Both the position numbers and the translations under genes were made by a program. From DAINPP01 sp963667315 (GTDB lineage: Bacteria > Thermotogota > Thermotogae > MWEM01), in contig OY763325.1 of assembly GCA_963667315.1 (NCBI GenBank), forward strand, positions 3,596,001 through 3,660,000: 64,000 bases of DNA, in the 5' to 3' direction. Each line of letters starts with the position of its first letter. The stretch's first letter is position 1. Below the pieces are notes generated by a model that searched no databases, was not told where the DNA came from, and worked only from the letters and a program-made list of their open reading frames with translations. Below, piece after piece: positions 7,555 to 15,677 of the stretch.

Positions 7555-8508
7555 ATGTTTGAATCAAGTGTTATTGACTGGCTGCTCGAGGAAGATAATC
7601 CATCAATCAGGTACAGAACGTTCACGGAACTGCTGGAAGAAGATGAAGATGATTCCCGGGTCAAAGAAACAAAGGAACGGATAAAGAACAGTGAAGCTGT
7701 GAAAAAGCTGTTTGACAAGATGAACGATGAAGGCTACTGGTATTTTTATAACAGGAGAACCGGAAGCGGCTATGGTGATGGTGTTGAATATACCGGCTAT
7801 GTCACCACCCATTTTAATCTGAATTTTCTCTCCGAACTCGGTATGACGAGGGAAGATGAGAGAATAGAAAAAGCCGTTAACCGGTATCTGAATCTTCAAA
7901 AGCCAGATGGAGACTTCATGAATCATTTCTCATGTCTTTATGCCTACAACCTGCGTGCTTTCATTCGTATGGGTTTCAGAGAGGATGAAAGGGTAAAGAA
8001 AACGATTCAACTGCTTTTGAATTCAGGGAAAACAGACGGGGGATATCTCTGTGACAATCATGAAGGGAAACATAAGACCAGAGAGACAAAAAGCTGTATA
8101 AGGGGAAGTTTGAAGGCATTGCTGGCCTTTACTGAGTTACCTGAATATCAGGAATCAGACGTCTGTCGACATCTTGTGTCATATTTCCTGAAGAGACAGG
8201 CCATTTTTAAAAACAGAGATTTAAAGACACCGGCTGTCAAGGAAATCACGTTGACTTCATTTCCGTTCTTATGGCGAACCAGCTTGATTGAAGTCGTGTA
8301 TGGGCTTAGTTCTCTGGGATATGGGAACACTGAAGAGATGAAAACGGTTTGGGAAATTCTTGAATCAAAGAGGGACAGGGAAGGGAAATATATACTTGAC
8401 TGGACGCCCGGACAAGTTTACTTTAAACCGGATAAGAAGGGCGAAGCAAGCAAATGGACGACCTTTTATGCATTGTTGTCAATAAAAAAGAAGGAGCGAA
8501 TAAAATGA
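7555..8508 (+). CDS. Prenyltransferase/squalene-oxidase-like alpha-alpha barrel protein
   Basis: The roughly 317-aa soluble protein opens with SSVIDWLLEEDNPSIRYRTFTELLE and then repeats helix pairs with spaced motifs (LNLQKPDGDF, LLLNSGKTDGGYL). These resemble the QW-type repeats of terpenoid cyclase or prenyltransferase alpha-alpha toroids. No terpene cyclase acid motif (DxDD) is visible, so I infer a binding or scaffold role rather than cyclisation. The ATG at 7555 is preceded by GGTGAGGG, and TATAAT at 7508-7513 may be its -10 box. Its stop overlaps the esterase start as ATGA (8505-8508), so the two are coupled. Confidence 0.7.
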   Translation: MFESSVIDWLLEEDNPSIRYRTFTELLEEDEDDSRVKETKERIKNSEAVKKLFDKMNDEGYWYFYNRRTGSGYGDGVEYTGYVTTHFNLNFLSELGMTREDERIEKAVNRYLNLQKPDGDFMNHFSCLYAYNLRAFIRMGFREDERVKKTIQLLLNSGKTDGGYLCDNHEGKHKTRETKSCIRGSLKALLAFTELPEYQESDVCRHLVSYFLKRQAIFKNRDLKTPAVKEITLTSFPFLWRTSLIEVVYGLSSLGYGNTEEMKTVWEILESKRDREGKYILDWTPGQVYFKPDKKGEASKWTTFYALLSIKKKERIK

Positions 8509-9467
8509 AACCCTATTCACAGGCAGAGATAGAAACTTTAATCGATAAAGACCTTTTGGAAGCGTACCGGAATTTATTGAGTCTCCCGCTGAGCGATGCC
8601 GTCATGCCGGAGGTGAAGGATCTTGTCAATCACAACGTCTTCATTCCGGGGTTTCCCTCAGTTTCCGTAAATAAAACAGATATTCCTTCAAGAGAGAACG
8701 GAAGAAATATTGCATTGTATAAATGTTCAACGCTAGCTTCTTATCACAATTCTCCCGCTATTCTGTTCATTCACGGCGGCGGCTATATTGTAGGTTCTGC
8801 AAAATCCGAACTGGAAAACGCAAAGGCTCTGGCGGATTACACATCACTTCCCGTTTACAGTGTCGAATATCGTCTCGCACCGGAGCATCCTTATCCGGCA
8901 GGTCTTGAAGATTGTTACGATGCACTTTGCTATCTATCGGAAAATGCAGATACCTTGGGAATTGATAGAAACAGGATCGGTATATACGGCGGTAGTGCCG
9001 GAGGGGGGATGTGTGCCTGTCTTGCTCTGCTTGCAAGAGATATGAAAGGACCGGATATCGCCCTGCAGATGCTGCTTTATCCCATGCTGGATGACAAACA
9101 GGTCTTACCCTCAACATATCAGATGGCTGATGTAAAGGCCTGGAACAGACAACAGAACACCTACGCATGGCAGTCTTATCTGAACAAACTCTATGGGACA
9201 GACGATGTGCCCTATACGGCTGCTCCATCAAGATGTGAGGACTTGTCGGGATTGCCGGCAACTTTTATTACGGTGGGCACCGAAGATATGTTCAGAGATG
9301 AGGATATCGCCTATGCGGCTCAGCTGATGAGAGATGAGGTGAAAACTGAGCTGTATGTCGTGCCCGGATTGTATCATTCGGCAGAGTTTGCGGAATCAAA
9401 ACCCTCTAAAAGGATGCGGGATGCGATTCAGCAATTCATCTGTGGCTTTTTTGATATCAAAAAATAA
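8505..9467 (+). CDS. Alpha/beta hydrolase, HSL-type esterase/lipase
   Basis: The 320-aa protein carries the HGGG oxyanion motif (LFIHGGGYIVGSAKSE), the EYRLAPEHPYPAGLED block and the nucleophile elbow GGSAG (usually GDSAG). The acid and base of the triad appear late (GTEDMFRDED and GLYHSAEF). This is the hormone-sensitive lipase family IV that cleaves short-chain esters. No signal peptide is present. AAGGAG precedes the ATG at 8505, which overlaps the stop of the barrel protein by four bases. It ends at a strong bidirectional terminator shared with the aldo/keto reductase. Confidence 0.9.
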   Translation: MKPYSQAEIETLIDKDLLEAYRNLLSLPLSDAVMPEVKDLVNHNVFIPGFPSVSVNKTDIPSRENGRNIALYKCSTLASYHNSPAILFIHGGGYIVGSAKSELENAKALADYTSLPVYSVEYRLAPEHPYPAGLEDCYDALCYLSENADTLGIDRNRIGIYGGSAGGGMCACLALLARDMKGPDIALQMLLYPMLDDKQVLPSTYQMADVKAWNRQQNTYAWQSYLNKLYGTDDVPYTAAPSRCEDLSGLPATFITVGTEDMFRDEDIAYAAQLMRDEVKTELYVVPGLYHSAEFAESKPSKRMRDAIQQFICGFFDIKK

Positions 9468-9490
9468 ATAGGGCTTTTAAAGCCCTATTT
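9466..9490. terminator. Bidirectional terminator
   Basis: An 11-12 bp stem (AAATAGGGCTT with AAGCCCTATTT) separated by only a few bases overlaps the stop codons of the convergent esterase and aldo/keto reductase genes and ends in T-runs on both sides. Confidence 0.8.
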
Positions 9491-10381
9491 GACAGAATTA
9501 ATACTTTCAATGATATGTGTGGTTTTTGAAGAAGTGATCAAAGCCACACTGCCGTCATGCATTTCGATAACTTTTTTCAACACAAACCCATTTGGATTCA
9601 ACTGATTTTTAGCTTCAGTAAAACGTTTCTCGTTGTAGGCGGTTTTGTAAGCCTCGTCATCGATACTTTCCCTGTTGTACATCCCCGCGAGGAGCGCTGA
9701 ATAACTGACAAGTGTCATATCGCCATAACTGTCGAGATACGTTTTCAATTCTTCATTATAGGCGATCTGTGGGAAAAAATCGGCATCCCGTGCCGGATGA
9801 AGATAGCTCAAACGCTGTTGAACGGCAGAAAAGAATTTATAATTATTTTGTGTACAGATATGCCTTGCCTTTTCAATTCGCCAGGTGAGAAAATTACTGC
9901 AACCGATCTCTCTGACAACTCCTTTTTTTACGATTGCGTTCAGAGCATGCATCGTCTCCTCCTGTGGGGTGTTGAAATCATCCACATGCAGATAGAGCAG
10001 ATCAATGTAATCAGTTCCAAGCGTTTCAAGAGATTTTTCAACTTCTTCAAAAATTACCTTTTCACTCAACCCCTGCATAGCAGAAAAATCCCTTTTTTTC
10101 ATATCTTGTGGCAATGCACCGAGTTTTGTTGCCAGAATGATGTCTTTTCTGTTCTTTCTCTCTTTAAGCCATGCGCCGATGACCCTTTCACTGTCTCTGC
10201 CATCACCACCATTCCAGACGGCATAATTGTTTGCCGTGTCCAGAAAGTTTCCACCGAGTTTAACATAGGTATCCATGAGTTTGAATGATTGTGCTTCGTT
10301 GACCGTTGTTCCGAAGTTGATGCAGCCAAGGCCAAGTTGTGAGACTTTTATGGCTGTTTTTCCAAGATTAATTTTTTTCAT
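9485..10381 (-). CDS. Aldo/keto reductase
   Basis: The 298-aa protein begins with the usual GLGCINFGT strand. It shows the catalytic tetrad positions in context: Asp and Tyr in FLDTANNY, Lys in LATKLG and His in LLYLHVDD. The NADPH-binding C-terminal part is shorter and more divergent than usual. AAAGGAG precedes the ATG. A MerR-type promoter (10432-10462) lies directly upstream and overlaps the end of the adjacent merR gene, so expression is probably induced by an aldehyde- or stress-sensing MerR protein. The substrate is unknown. Confidence 0.9.
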   Translation of the reverse strand: MKKINLGKTAIKVSQLGLGCINFGTTVNEAQSFKLMDTYVKLGGNFLDTANNYAVWNGGDGRDSERVIGAWLKERKNRKDIILATKLGALPQDMKKRDFSAMQGLSEKVIFEEVEKSLETLGTDYIDLLYLHVDDFNTPQEETMHALNAIVKKGVVREIGCSNFLTWRIEKARHICTQNNYKFFSAVQQRLSYLHPARDADFFPQIAYNEELKTYLDSYGDMTLVSYSALLAGMYNRESIDDEAYKTAYNEKRFTEAKNQLNPNGFVLKKVIEMHDGSVALITSSKTTHIIESINSVK

Positions 10382-10431
10382 GCAAACACTCCTTTTTAAT
10401 TAATCAATGATGTGATTGTGATTTCAATAGG

Positions 10432-10462
10432 AGTATAAACCTTAGAGGGAACTCTATGTCAA
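10432..10462 (-). promoter_or_regulatory. MerR-type promoter with 19-bp spacer and internal dyad
   Basis: On the minus strand TTGACA (10457-10462) and TATACT (10432-10437) are separated by 19 bp rather than 17. The spacer contains the dyad TAGAG-TTCC-CTCTA (10443-10456). A long spacer with a central dyad is the hallmark of promoters untwisted by MerR activators, and this one resembles AdhR-type sites. The -35 box overlaps the TGA stop of merR (10459-10461). Confidence 0.85.
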
Positions 10463-10824
10463 GAGACAGAATCTAACTTCTGATTCGAATAAATGGCTAT
10501 CTTTTTATCGATCACCTGATCTGCTGTCTTCAGATTCTTGATTTCCTGATGCACTCTCTCCTTATGTGCCTTTAAAATCTCTATCCTCTTGTCCAAATCC
10601 GGATCGTTGGCATAAAATAAATCTGCATACTTTTTAAGATCTTTCAAAGGCATCCTGGTCAGTTTCAGCTTCATTATCAAATCTAGCCAACCCACATCGT
10701 TATCAGAATAATTTCTGAATCCGTTGATATCCCTTTTTATATTCCTGATAAGCCCTTCTTTTTCATAGTATCTCAGCGTATGAACCGAGAGTCCAAGTCT
10801 GTCGGAAACTTCTTTTATTGTCAT
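10459..10824 (-). CDS. MerR family transcriptional regulator
   Basis: A 121-aa protein starting MTIKEVSDRLGLSVHTLRYYEKEGLI, a textbook MerR helix-turn-helix, followed by the wing (NGFRNYSDNDVGWLDLI) and a C-terminal coiled-coil dimerisation helix with many charged residues. No cysteine metal site is visible in the C-terminus, so it belongs to the small AdhR/NmlR-like group that senses aldehydes or redox stress rather than metals. It sits directly upstream of the aldo/keto reductase whose promoter carries the expected long spacer. Confidence 0.92.
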   Translation of the reverse strand: MTIKEVSDRLGLSVHTLRYYEKEGLIRNIKRDINGFRNYSDNDVGWLDLIMKLKLTRMPLKDLKKYADLFYANDPDLDKRIEILKAHKERVHQEIKNLKTADQVIDKKIAIYSNQKLDSVS

Positions 10825-10967
10825 AATAAACTCCTCTCAATCTTTATTTCAATTATAACGGATAAGCTTCATTTCACACAATTTCACATAATTAAGTTAT
10901 ATTTATCCCATATTTGTTTGGTAGAACTATAATGTGGAACATAAATATAGATAAAAGGAGTGTTACG

Positions 10968-12269
10968 ATGAGAAAAATGATGTTGTTGGTTGTTTTTGTC
11001 CTATGTATGTTCAGCTTTGTTTATGGTGCTGAAATGGATGCATCCTATCCAAATTTCAACAACCATATTGAAACTAAAAGATGGAGCTCAAGAAAGACGC
11101 ATGTTGAAAAACCGGGTGGTATTACCGTTTTAGATGATTATATTTATGTAACGGATAAAACAACGGGAACGATAGTTGTTTTGGACAAAGAGGGGAACTT
11201 TCAAAGGCAAAGTTCAAAAGACGAACTCTCTTTATCCGAACCTACGGTCATCAAAACCGATGGGAAACTACTCTACGTGATTGATTCCGGAAACAATCAA
11301 CTCAAGGTGTTGACGACGGATTTTGAATTGGTAAAATCTTTAGATTTAATAGATTCGGATCCAAATACATTCTCGACTCCAAATATCAAAGAATGGGATT
11401 TCGAAATCATTGATGAGAAGATTTATTTGGCAATGTTTTCGCTGTTCGATGACAATGCGATGGTTTATGAATTAAATGAAAATAACGAGTTTAAAAAAAT
11501 TGCCGATGGCTTTGTGGGATATCTTGCCAATTTTAACGACGAATTGATGGCTGTTAATTCTTTTGAGTTTAGGTACGTTACACAAAGACATTCAAACGAT
11601 GCGTATCTAGCTGCTTTACAGGGGAAAAACAAATTGTTCAAACTAAATGATTTTAATAATCAATTAAAACAGCAATTTAAATTTGCTGATGAATATATGC
11701 CACTTGATTTTCTACTTGTGGATGATTATATCTATGTATTCACCGGTACATGGATGAATTTTGATAAGTACACAAGAGATGGACAATACGTCGAAACGGT
11801 GTCGAAATTTGACTTTCATGATTCAGGCTGGAATATTCAATTAGCATCATACGGTAACACTATTCTGATGGCAGATCCTCAAAAAAAATTGATTTATAGT
11901 ATTAATCTTGAAGAACAGGAACGAGAAGTTGACTATACTTTATTTGAATATAAAGGTATAGACAAAACTTTTCTGTTGAAAGGCGGCAAAGATACCGCTA
12001 CACTTCGGAAGTTGAGTTTTATCACCGGTAGCGATGCGTGTCGGGAACAAATCATTTTGCGGAAGGACGAAATCATTTCAGCTTTACAGGAGATATTTGC
12101 TCAGAAGACAAAGATGGAATTGTCGGTATATACCGGGAACGACATGCTGACCCGGGAGATACGTGATGAGGTCAATCGTATCACCGGGTTTGTCGGTGAC
12201 AAAGAGGAATATGGTGTCAATGAAGTCTTTCAAATCGTAAGTGAATGTTATCCTGTTAAAGTTGAATAA
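10968..12269 (+). CDS. Secreted beta-propeller (NHL/YncE-like) protein
   Basis: The start is the ATG at 10968 with AAAGGAG upstream; the frame from 10914 lacks a ribosome site. Residues 1-21 form a signal peptide (MRKMMLLVVFVLCMFSFVYGAE). Residues 60-330 repeat four-stranded units such as GGITVLDDYIYVTDKTTGTI and LLYVIDSGNNQLKVL, typical of beta-propeller blades. The last 100 residues are helical and charged. It is likely exported. The function is unknown; there is no catalytic motif and no cell-wall anchor. It is a monocistronic gene ahead of a two-component system. Confidence 0.65.
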   Translation: MRKMMLLVVFVLCMFSFVYGAEMDASYPNFNNHIETKRWSSRKTHVEKPGGITVLDDYIYVTDKTTGTIVVLDKEGNFQRQSSKDELSLSEPTVIKTDGKLLYVIDSGNNQLKVLTTDFELVKSLDLIDSDPNTFSTPNIKEWDFEIIDEKIYLAMFSLFDDNAMVYELNENNEFKKIADGFVGYLANFNDELMAVNSFEFRYVTQRHSNDAYLAALQGKNKLFKLNDFNNQLKQQFKFADEYMPLDFLLVDDYIYVFTGTWMNFDKYTRDGQYVETVSKFDFHDSGWNIQLASYGNTILMADPQKKLIYSINLEEQEREVDYTLFEYKGIDKTFLLKGGKDTATLRKLSFITGSDACREQIILRKDEIISALQEIFAQKTKMELSVYTGNDMLTREIRDEVNRITGFVGDKEEYGVNEVFQIVSECYPVKVE

Positions 12270-12288
12270 GGTTGAATAAAGATAGAGA

Positions 12289-12316
12289 CACGGTTTTTGA
12301 ATCATAAAAAACCGTG
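12289..12316 (+). terminator. Stem-loop after the propeller gene
   Basis: CACGGTTTTT pairs with AAAAACCGTG across a short loop. The following sequence is only moderately T-rich (CCTTTGCCTTTG), so termination may be incomplete. The remaining sequence up to 12442 is AT-rich and featureless. Confidence 0.5.
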
Positions 12317-12442
12317 CCTTTGCCTTTGTGTGAAAACTTTTTTTGAAAATGAAAGCTTAATTTTTAACAATGATGATTTCAATGAGAAAAAATTATTTGA
12401 GTAATATAAAGAAATAAAATAGCTTAATATGTAATTATTGAA

Positions 12443-12471
12443 TTGCCCATAAGAAATAATTCCTGTATGAT
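12443..12471 (+). promoter_or_regulatory. Probable promoter of the two-component operon
   Basis: TTGCCC (12443-12448), a 17-bp spacer and TATGAT (12466-12471) precede the response regulator start by about 38 nt. Confidence 0.4.
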
Positions 12472-12508
12472 ATAAGCAAAGAAAGTTAATTAGTAAGAGG
12501 GGGAAAAG

Positions 12509-13201
12509 ATGTCCTATTCAATTGCCATCGTGGAGGATGAAGACAATCTCAGGTTAATACTGAAAACCTATTTAGAGAACAAAGGATGGAATATCACAGA
12601 ATTTTCAGATGGGCTCTCTGCCATGGAACAGGCGGAAGAACCTTTTCATCTGTGGGTGCTGGATATCATGCTTCCGGGGATTGACGGCTATTCCATCATA
12701 GACAGGATCAAGACAGCAAATCCGAGAGTACCGGTCATTTTCATATCAGCCAGGGACAGGGATACCGATAGAATTGTTGGCCTTGAGATGGGAAGTGATG
12801 ATTACCTGGCGAAACCATTCCTTCCGAAAGAACTCGTGCTCAGGGTTGAGAAGTTGTTAAATAGAGTTTATGGAAATACTCTTTTTCATACATCTAAAAT
12901 TGATGATTATCTTGTGAATTTTGAAACGAGAAGTGTTGCGTTGAACGGGAAAATAATAGAAATGTCGAGCAGGGAATTTGATCTGCTTTGTCTATTGATG
13001 AACCATGTTGGCAGGGTTTTTACGCGTCAGCAGATTCTTGATGAACTCTGGGGGCAGGATTATTTTGGTTCTGACAGAGTGGTGGATGATCTTGTCAGAA
13101 GACTTAGAAAGCGCATGAAATATCTCAGTCTGGAAACGGTTTATGCTATCGGTTACAGATTGCTGAAAACAAAAGAGGTGACCGTTGAAGAGTTACAGTG
13201 A
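12509..13201 (+). CDS. OmpR/PhoB family response regulator
   Basis: A 230-aa protein. The receiver domain has acidic residues EDED near positions 9-12, phospho-acceptor Asp52 (LDIMLPGIDG), the SAR switch and KPF. The C-terminal winged helix (about 130-225) has the PhoB signature (MSSREFDLLCLLMNHVGRVF and VVDDLVRRLRKRM). AGAGGGGG precedes the ATG. It is co-transcribed with the sensor kinase, whose start overlaps its last codons. The target genes are unknown. Confidence 0.95.
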   Translation: MSYSIAIVEDEDNLRLILKTYLENKGWNITEFSDGLSAMEQAEEPFHLWVLDIMLPGIDGYSIIDRIKTANPRVPVIFISARDRDTDRIVGLEMGSDDYLAKPFLPKELVLRVEKLLNRVYGNTLFHTSKIDDYLVNFETRSVALNGKIIEMSSREFDLLCLLMNHVGRVFTRQQILDELWGQDYFGSDRVVDDLVRRLRKRMKYLSLETVYAIGYRLLKTKEVTVEELQ

Positions 13202-14741
13202 ACTTAACAGTAAACAAAGAAAGACTAAAAAAATGAGAACAAAATTCTTTTTTACCATCAGCTTGACACTCATGTTTTTTTCTGTGATCGTCAGTGTTCT
13301 TTTCATAGCCTTCATTCGACATTTTTCCGTTGAGGAAACTTATAAAAAATTGACGGATTCTCAATGGCTTTCTATTGTGAGTTATTCTGATACGCTTGAG
13401 AACAAATTTATGTATTCCGAGACCCCGAAGCGCATGCTTTATGCTTCAGATCAATACACTATCTCAGAAATTATGATTGTTTCAGAAAAAGAATTGGAAT
13501 TTCCAATTGGATTGAATGAAATTGTAACTGAATCTTTCTTCGATATTATGGATGTCAGTGTTACTTCAACTTACAATGGATATTATTTAAACGATATCGC
13601 AGAGGAATATTTTAAAGAAAAACCAACCGAAAAATTTAATATTATTATGAAAGATATCTTTTTTTCAAGAAATATCTTTTCCTCAAATATTGTCAATACG
13701 ATGCGGATTGTCGAATATGAGCTTTCAAGACAAGAAGAGGAATCGAAAAGATATTCCTTCGATCTTGATGATAAGAGTCTTTATTTCCGAATCACGAAGA
13801 CGATGTACGATAATCATTATTTTTATATGATCTCGTATCTTCAGGATGATTATTCCGAGTATCTGATCGAATCGATAAGTGTAATGTTTTTCCCCATTCT
13901 CTCTCTTGCCATTGTGTTTGGTCTATTTCTCGCTGCTATTATCGCGAACAACATCACCAAACCCCTTTCAGAATTGGAGAAAAAAGTCCTGCAAATATCT
14001 GAGCACAAATGGAATGAGCCTGTGAGTGTGAAAAGTAAGGATGAAATAGGCAGACTTTCAGACAGCGTGGAGCAGATGAGGGCAAATCTCGTGAAACGAG
14101 ATGAAAATCAGCAGGCATTCCTGCAATATATTTCTCATGAACTGAAGACGCCTATTGCAACGGCAAAGAGTTATACTGAAGCCATCAGAGATCAGATTTA
14201 CCCGAAAGGAACACTTGAAGATTCATTGGAAGTCATAGATGATCAGTTTGAGCAGATAGAAAAAAGAGTCAACGATCTGCTGAACCTCACAAAGACGGAA
14301 TATATTTCGGAAAATAAAAATCGTTTTAAACAAGACGGTTTTACGGAATTTATCAGAGAGTTTATGTTGGGGGCGGAGAAGGCGTATCCGAAGTTTGACT
14401 GGTCTATTCACATAGAAGCGGTTAAAACATATTTCGCCTACGAAGCGGAAATGTTTGAAGTCATGATGGATAATCTTATCAGTAATCAAATTCGCTATGC
14501 TCAGAAGAAGATAGCTTTTAAATTAATTGCTCACGCGAATTCTTTCGAGCTCATCTTTGAAAATGACGGACCACAGATAGATGAAAAGGATTTGGGAACC
14601 ATCTTCGAGCCTTTTCACAAGGGAACAAGAGGGATCAACGGTCTTGGCCTGAATATTGTCAAACGAATCGTTACTGCGCATGATGGGCAGATCAAAGCTG
14701 AAAATCTTCCAAACGGCATGAGATTTATAATCTCCTTCTAA
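13185..14741 (+). CDS. Membrane sensor histidine kinase
   Basis: The TTG start at 13185 has AGAGGTG just upstream and overlaps the response regulator by 17 bp; an ATG at 13233 lacks a ribosome site. Architecture: membrane helix near residues 24-45, an extracytoplasmic sensor region of about 180 residues, a second helix near 228-252 (FFPILSLAIVFGLFLAAIIANNI), HAMP, HisKA with His318 (ISHELKTP), then HATPase with DNLISNQIRYA and GLGLNIV. The sensed signal is unknown. It pairs with the OmpR-type regulator immediately upstream. Confidence 0.93.
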   Translation: MKSYSELNSKQRKTKKMRTKFFFTISLTLMFFSVIVSVLFIAFIRHFSVEETYKKLTDSQWLSIVSYSDTLENKFMYSETPKRMLYASDQYTISEIMIVSEKELEFPIGLNEIVTESFFDIMDVSVTSTYNGYYLNDIAEEYFKEKPTEKFNIIMKDIFFSRNIFSSNIVNTMRIVEYELSRQEEESKRYSFDLDDKSLYFRITKTMYDNHYFYMISYLQDDYSEYLIESISVMFFPILSLAIVFGLFLAAIIANNITKPLSELEKKVLQISEHKWNEPVSVKSKDEIGRLSDSVEQMRANLVKRDENQQAFLQYISHELKTPIATAKSYTEAIRDQIYPKGTLEDSLEVIDDQFEQIEKRVNDLLNLTKTEYISENKNRFKQDGFTEFIREFMLGAEKAYPKFDWSIHIEAVKTYFAYEAEMFEVMMDNLISNQIRYAQKKIAFKLIAHANSFELIFENDGPQIDEKDLGTIFEPFHKGTRGINGLGLNIVKRIVTAHDGQIKAENLPNGMRFIISF

Positions 14742-14815
14742 AAGAATGAGATTATAAAATGTAGCTGAGACCTTAGAGAATGCTGTGTAATCCCAGGAAA
14801 TCTAACAGAAAATGA

Positions 14816-15379
14816 TTACTTTCCCTTAAATAAATTCTTGATCAGAATGAAAATCATAAACGGAATAACCGTCAGAATGATTGAAAGCTCCTTGAAAAAA
14901 CTGCTTCCCTTGACGGGTCTGAAAGATAGTCGCTTACCAAAATTTCCGGCAGCGATCCCCAATGCGTTTCCCATCATGATGATTCGGGTGATACCGAGAA
15001 TTCCCTCCGCTTTTTCCTCTCCGTATTTCTGTGTCAGTTCAAACCAGTCTTCATTACCGTAAGTTCCGTCATTCTCGGCATAGCGCTTCGCGAATACATA
15101 GGCTGTTGTGTTGTTATCTACTTCAAGGACGAATCCGTTATTCAGCAAGTTGATGTTGTCATCGGTAATTCCCAGTTCTTTTGCGTGTTTGGTATGATAC
15201 ACACGGCACATCTCGCAATTGTTGACTTCGGTAACGGTCAACATGATCTTCGTCTGTAATTGATCATCTATAAGGTTCTTTTGCTTGGCATTTCTGACAG
15301 CTTTCATCGTTGAAAATGCCTTATCCATTGTTTTGTAAAATTCTGAGACTGAAAACATCTTTTGTCCGGTTTTTTTCAT
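14816..15379 (-). CDS. AhpD/carboxymuconolactone decarboxylase-like protein with C-terminal membrane helix
   Basis: The central motif EVNNCEMCRVYHTKHAKELG matches the CxxC-x3-H catalytic core of AhpD-like alkylhydroperoxidases. The domain spans about residues 15-145. Unusually, residues 160-183 form a hydrophobic helix (LSIILTVIPFMIFILI) with a basic tail, so the protein is probably anchored to the inner face of the membrane by its C-terminus. A role in thiol-based peroxide defence is inferred from the motif only. It is monocistronic, convergent with the kinase gene. Confidence 0.8.
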   Translation of the reverse strand: MKKTGQKMFSVSEFYKTMDKAFSTMKAVRNAKQKNLIDDQLQTKIMLTVTEVNNCEMCRVYHTKHAKELGITDDNINLLNNGFVLEVDNNTTAYVFAKRYAENDGTYGNEDWFELTQKYGEEKAEGILGITRIIMMGNALGIAAGNFGKRLSFRPVKGSSFFKELSIILTVIPFMIFILIKNLFKGK

Positions 15380-15477
15380 ATTATCATCTCACTTTTCCTC
15401 TTCTTTTTATTATTATAGCTCAAAATGATTATATCTGTAATACCACTGAATTTATATTCATTTGAATACAAATCCTA

Positions 15478-15553
15478 TTGACAACTTATCCGTTTCATGT
15501 TATAATAATTCTGATAAACAAATTAAGGAGGCTTTGAAAAGCTTCCTTTTTTT
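15478..15553 (+). repeat. Promoter-terminator repeat, copy 1
   Basis: TTGACA (15478-15483), 17-bp spacer ending in CATGT, TATAAT (15501-15506), then the box CTGATAAACAAA at the predicted start. A 10-bp terminator stem (AAGGAGGCTT with AAGCTTCCTT, one G-U pair) and T7 follow. The predicted transcript is only about 40 nt. It lies 125 bp upstream of the DUF2207 gene and in the same direction, so here it could be a promoter with a built-in attenuator. The 5' arm contains AAGGAGG, which would be masked when the hairpin forms. Three further copies are in the window. Confidence 0.85.
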
Positions 15554-15677
15554 ATTGTTATTCACTCTTATTTCATTCAAAATTAAAACAACTTATCATC
15601 TGTATCAAGATGTTCAAAAAAGATTTTGTGGCTGTTCTCTGTTAAATGTTTTTTTTACGACCAAAGGAGGGGATTCT

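Noticed and set aside
9797..10288. 163-codon open frame on the plus strand
   Set aside because: It is antisense to the clear aldo/keto reductase, has no ribosome site and its translation resembles no protein family.
15462..15677. N-terminal 72-residue extension of the DUF2207 protein
   Set aside because: This stretch contains the promoter-terminator repeat and has no ribosome site at its start; the GTG at 15678 has a strong one and begins a membrane helix.
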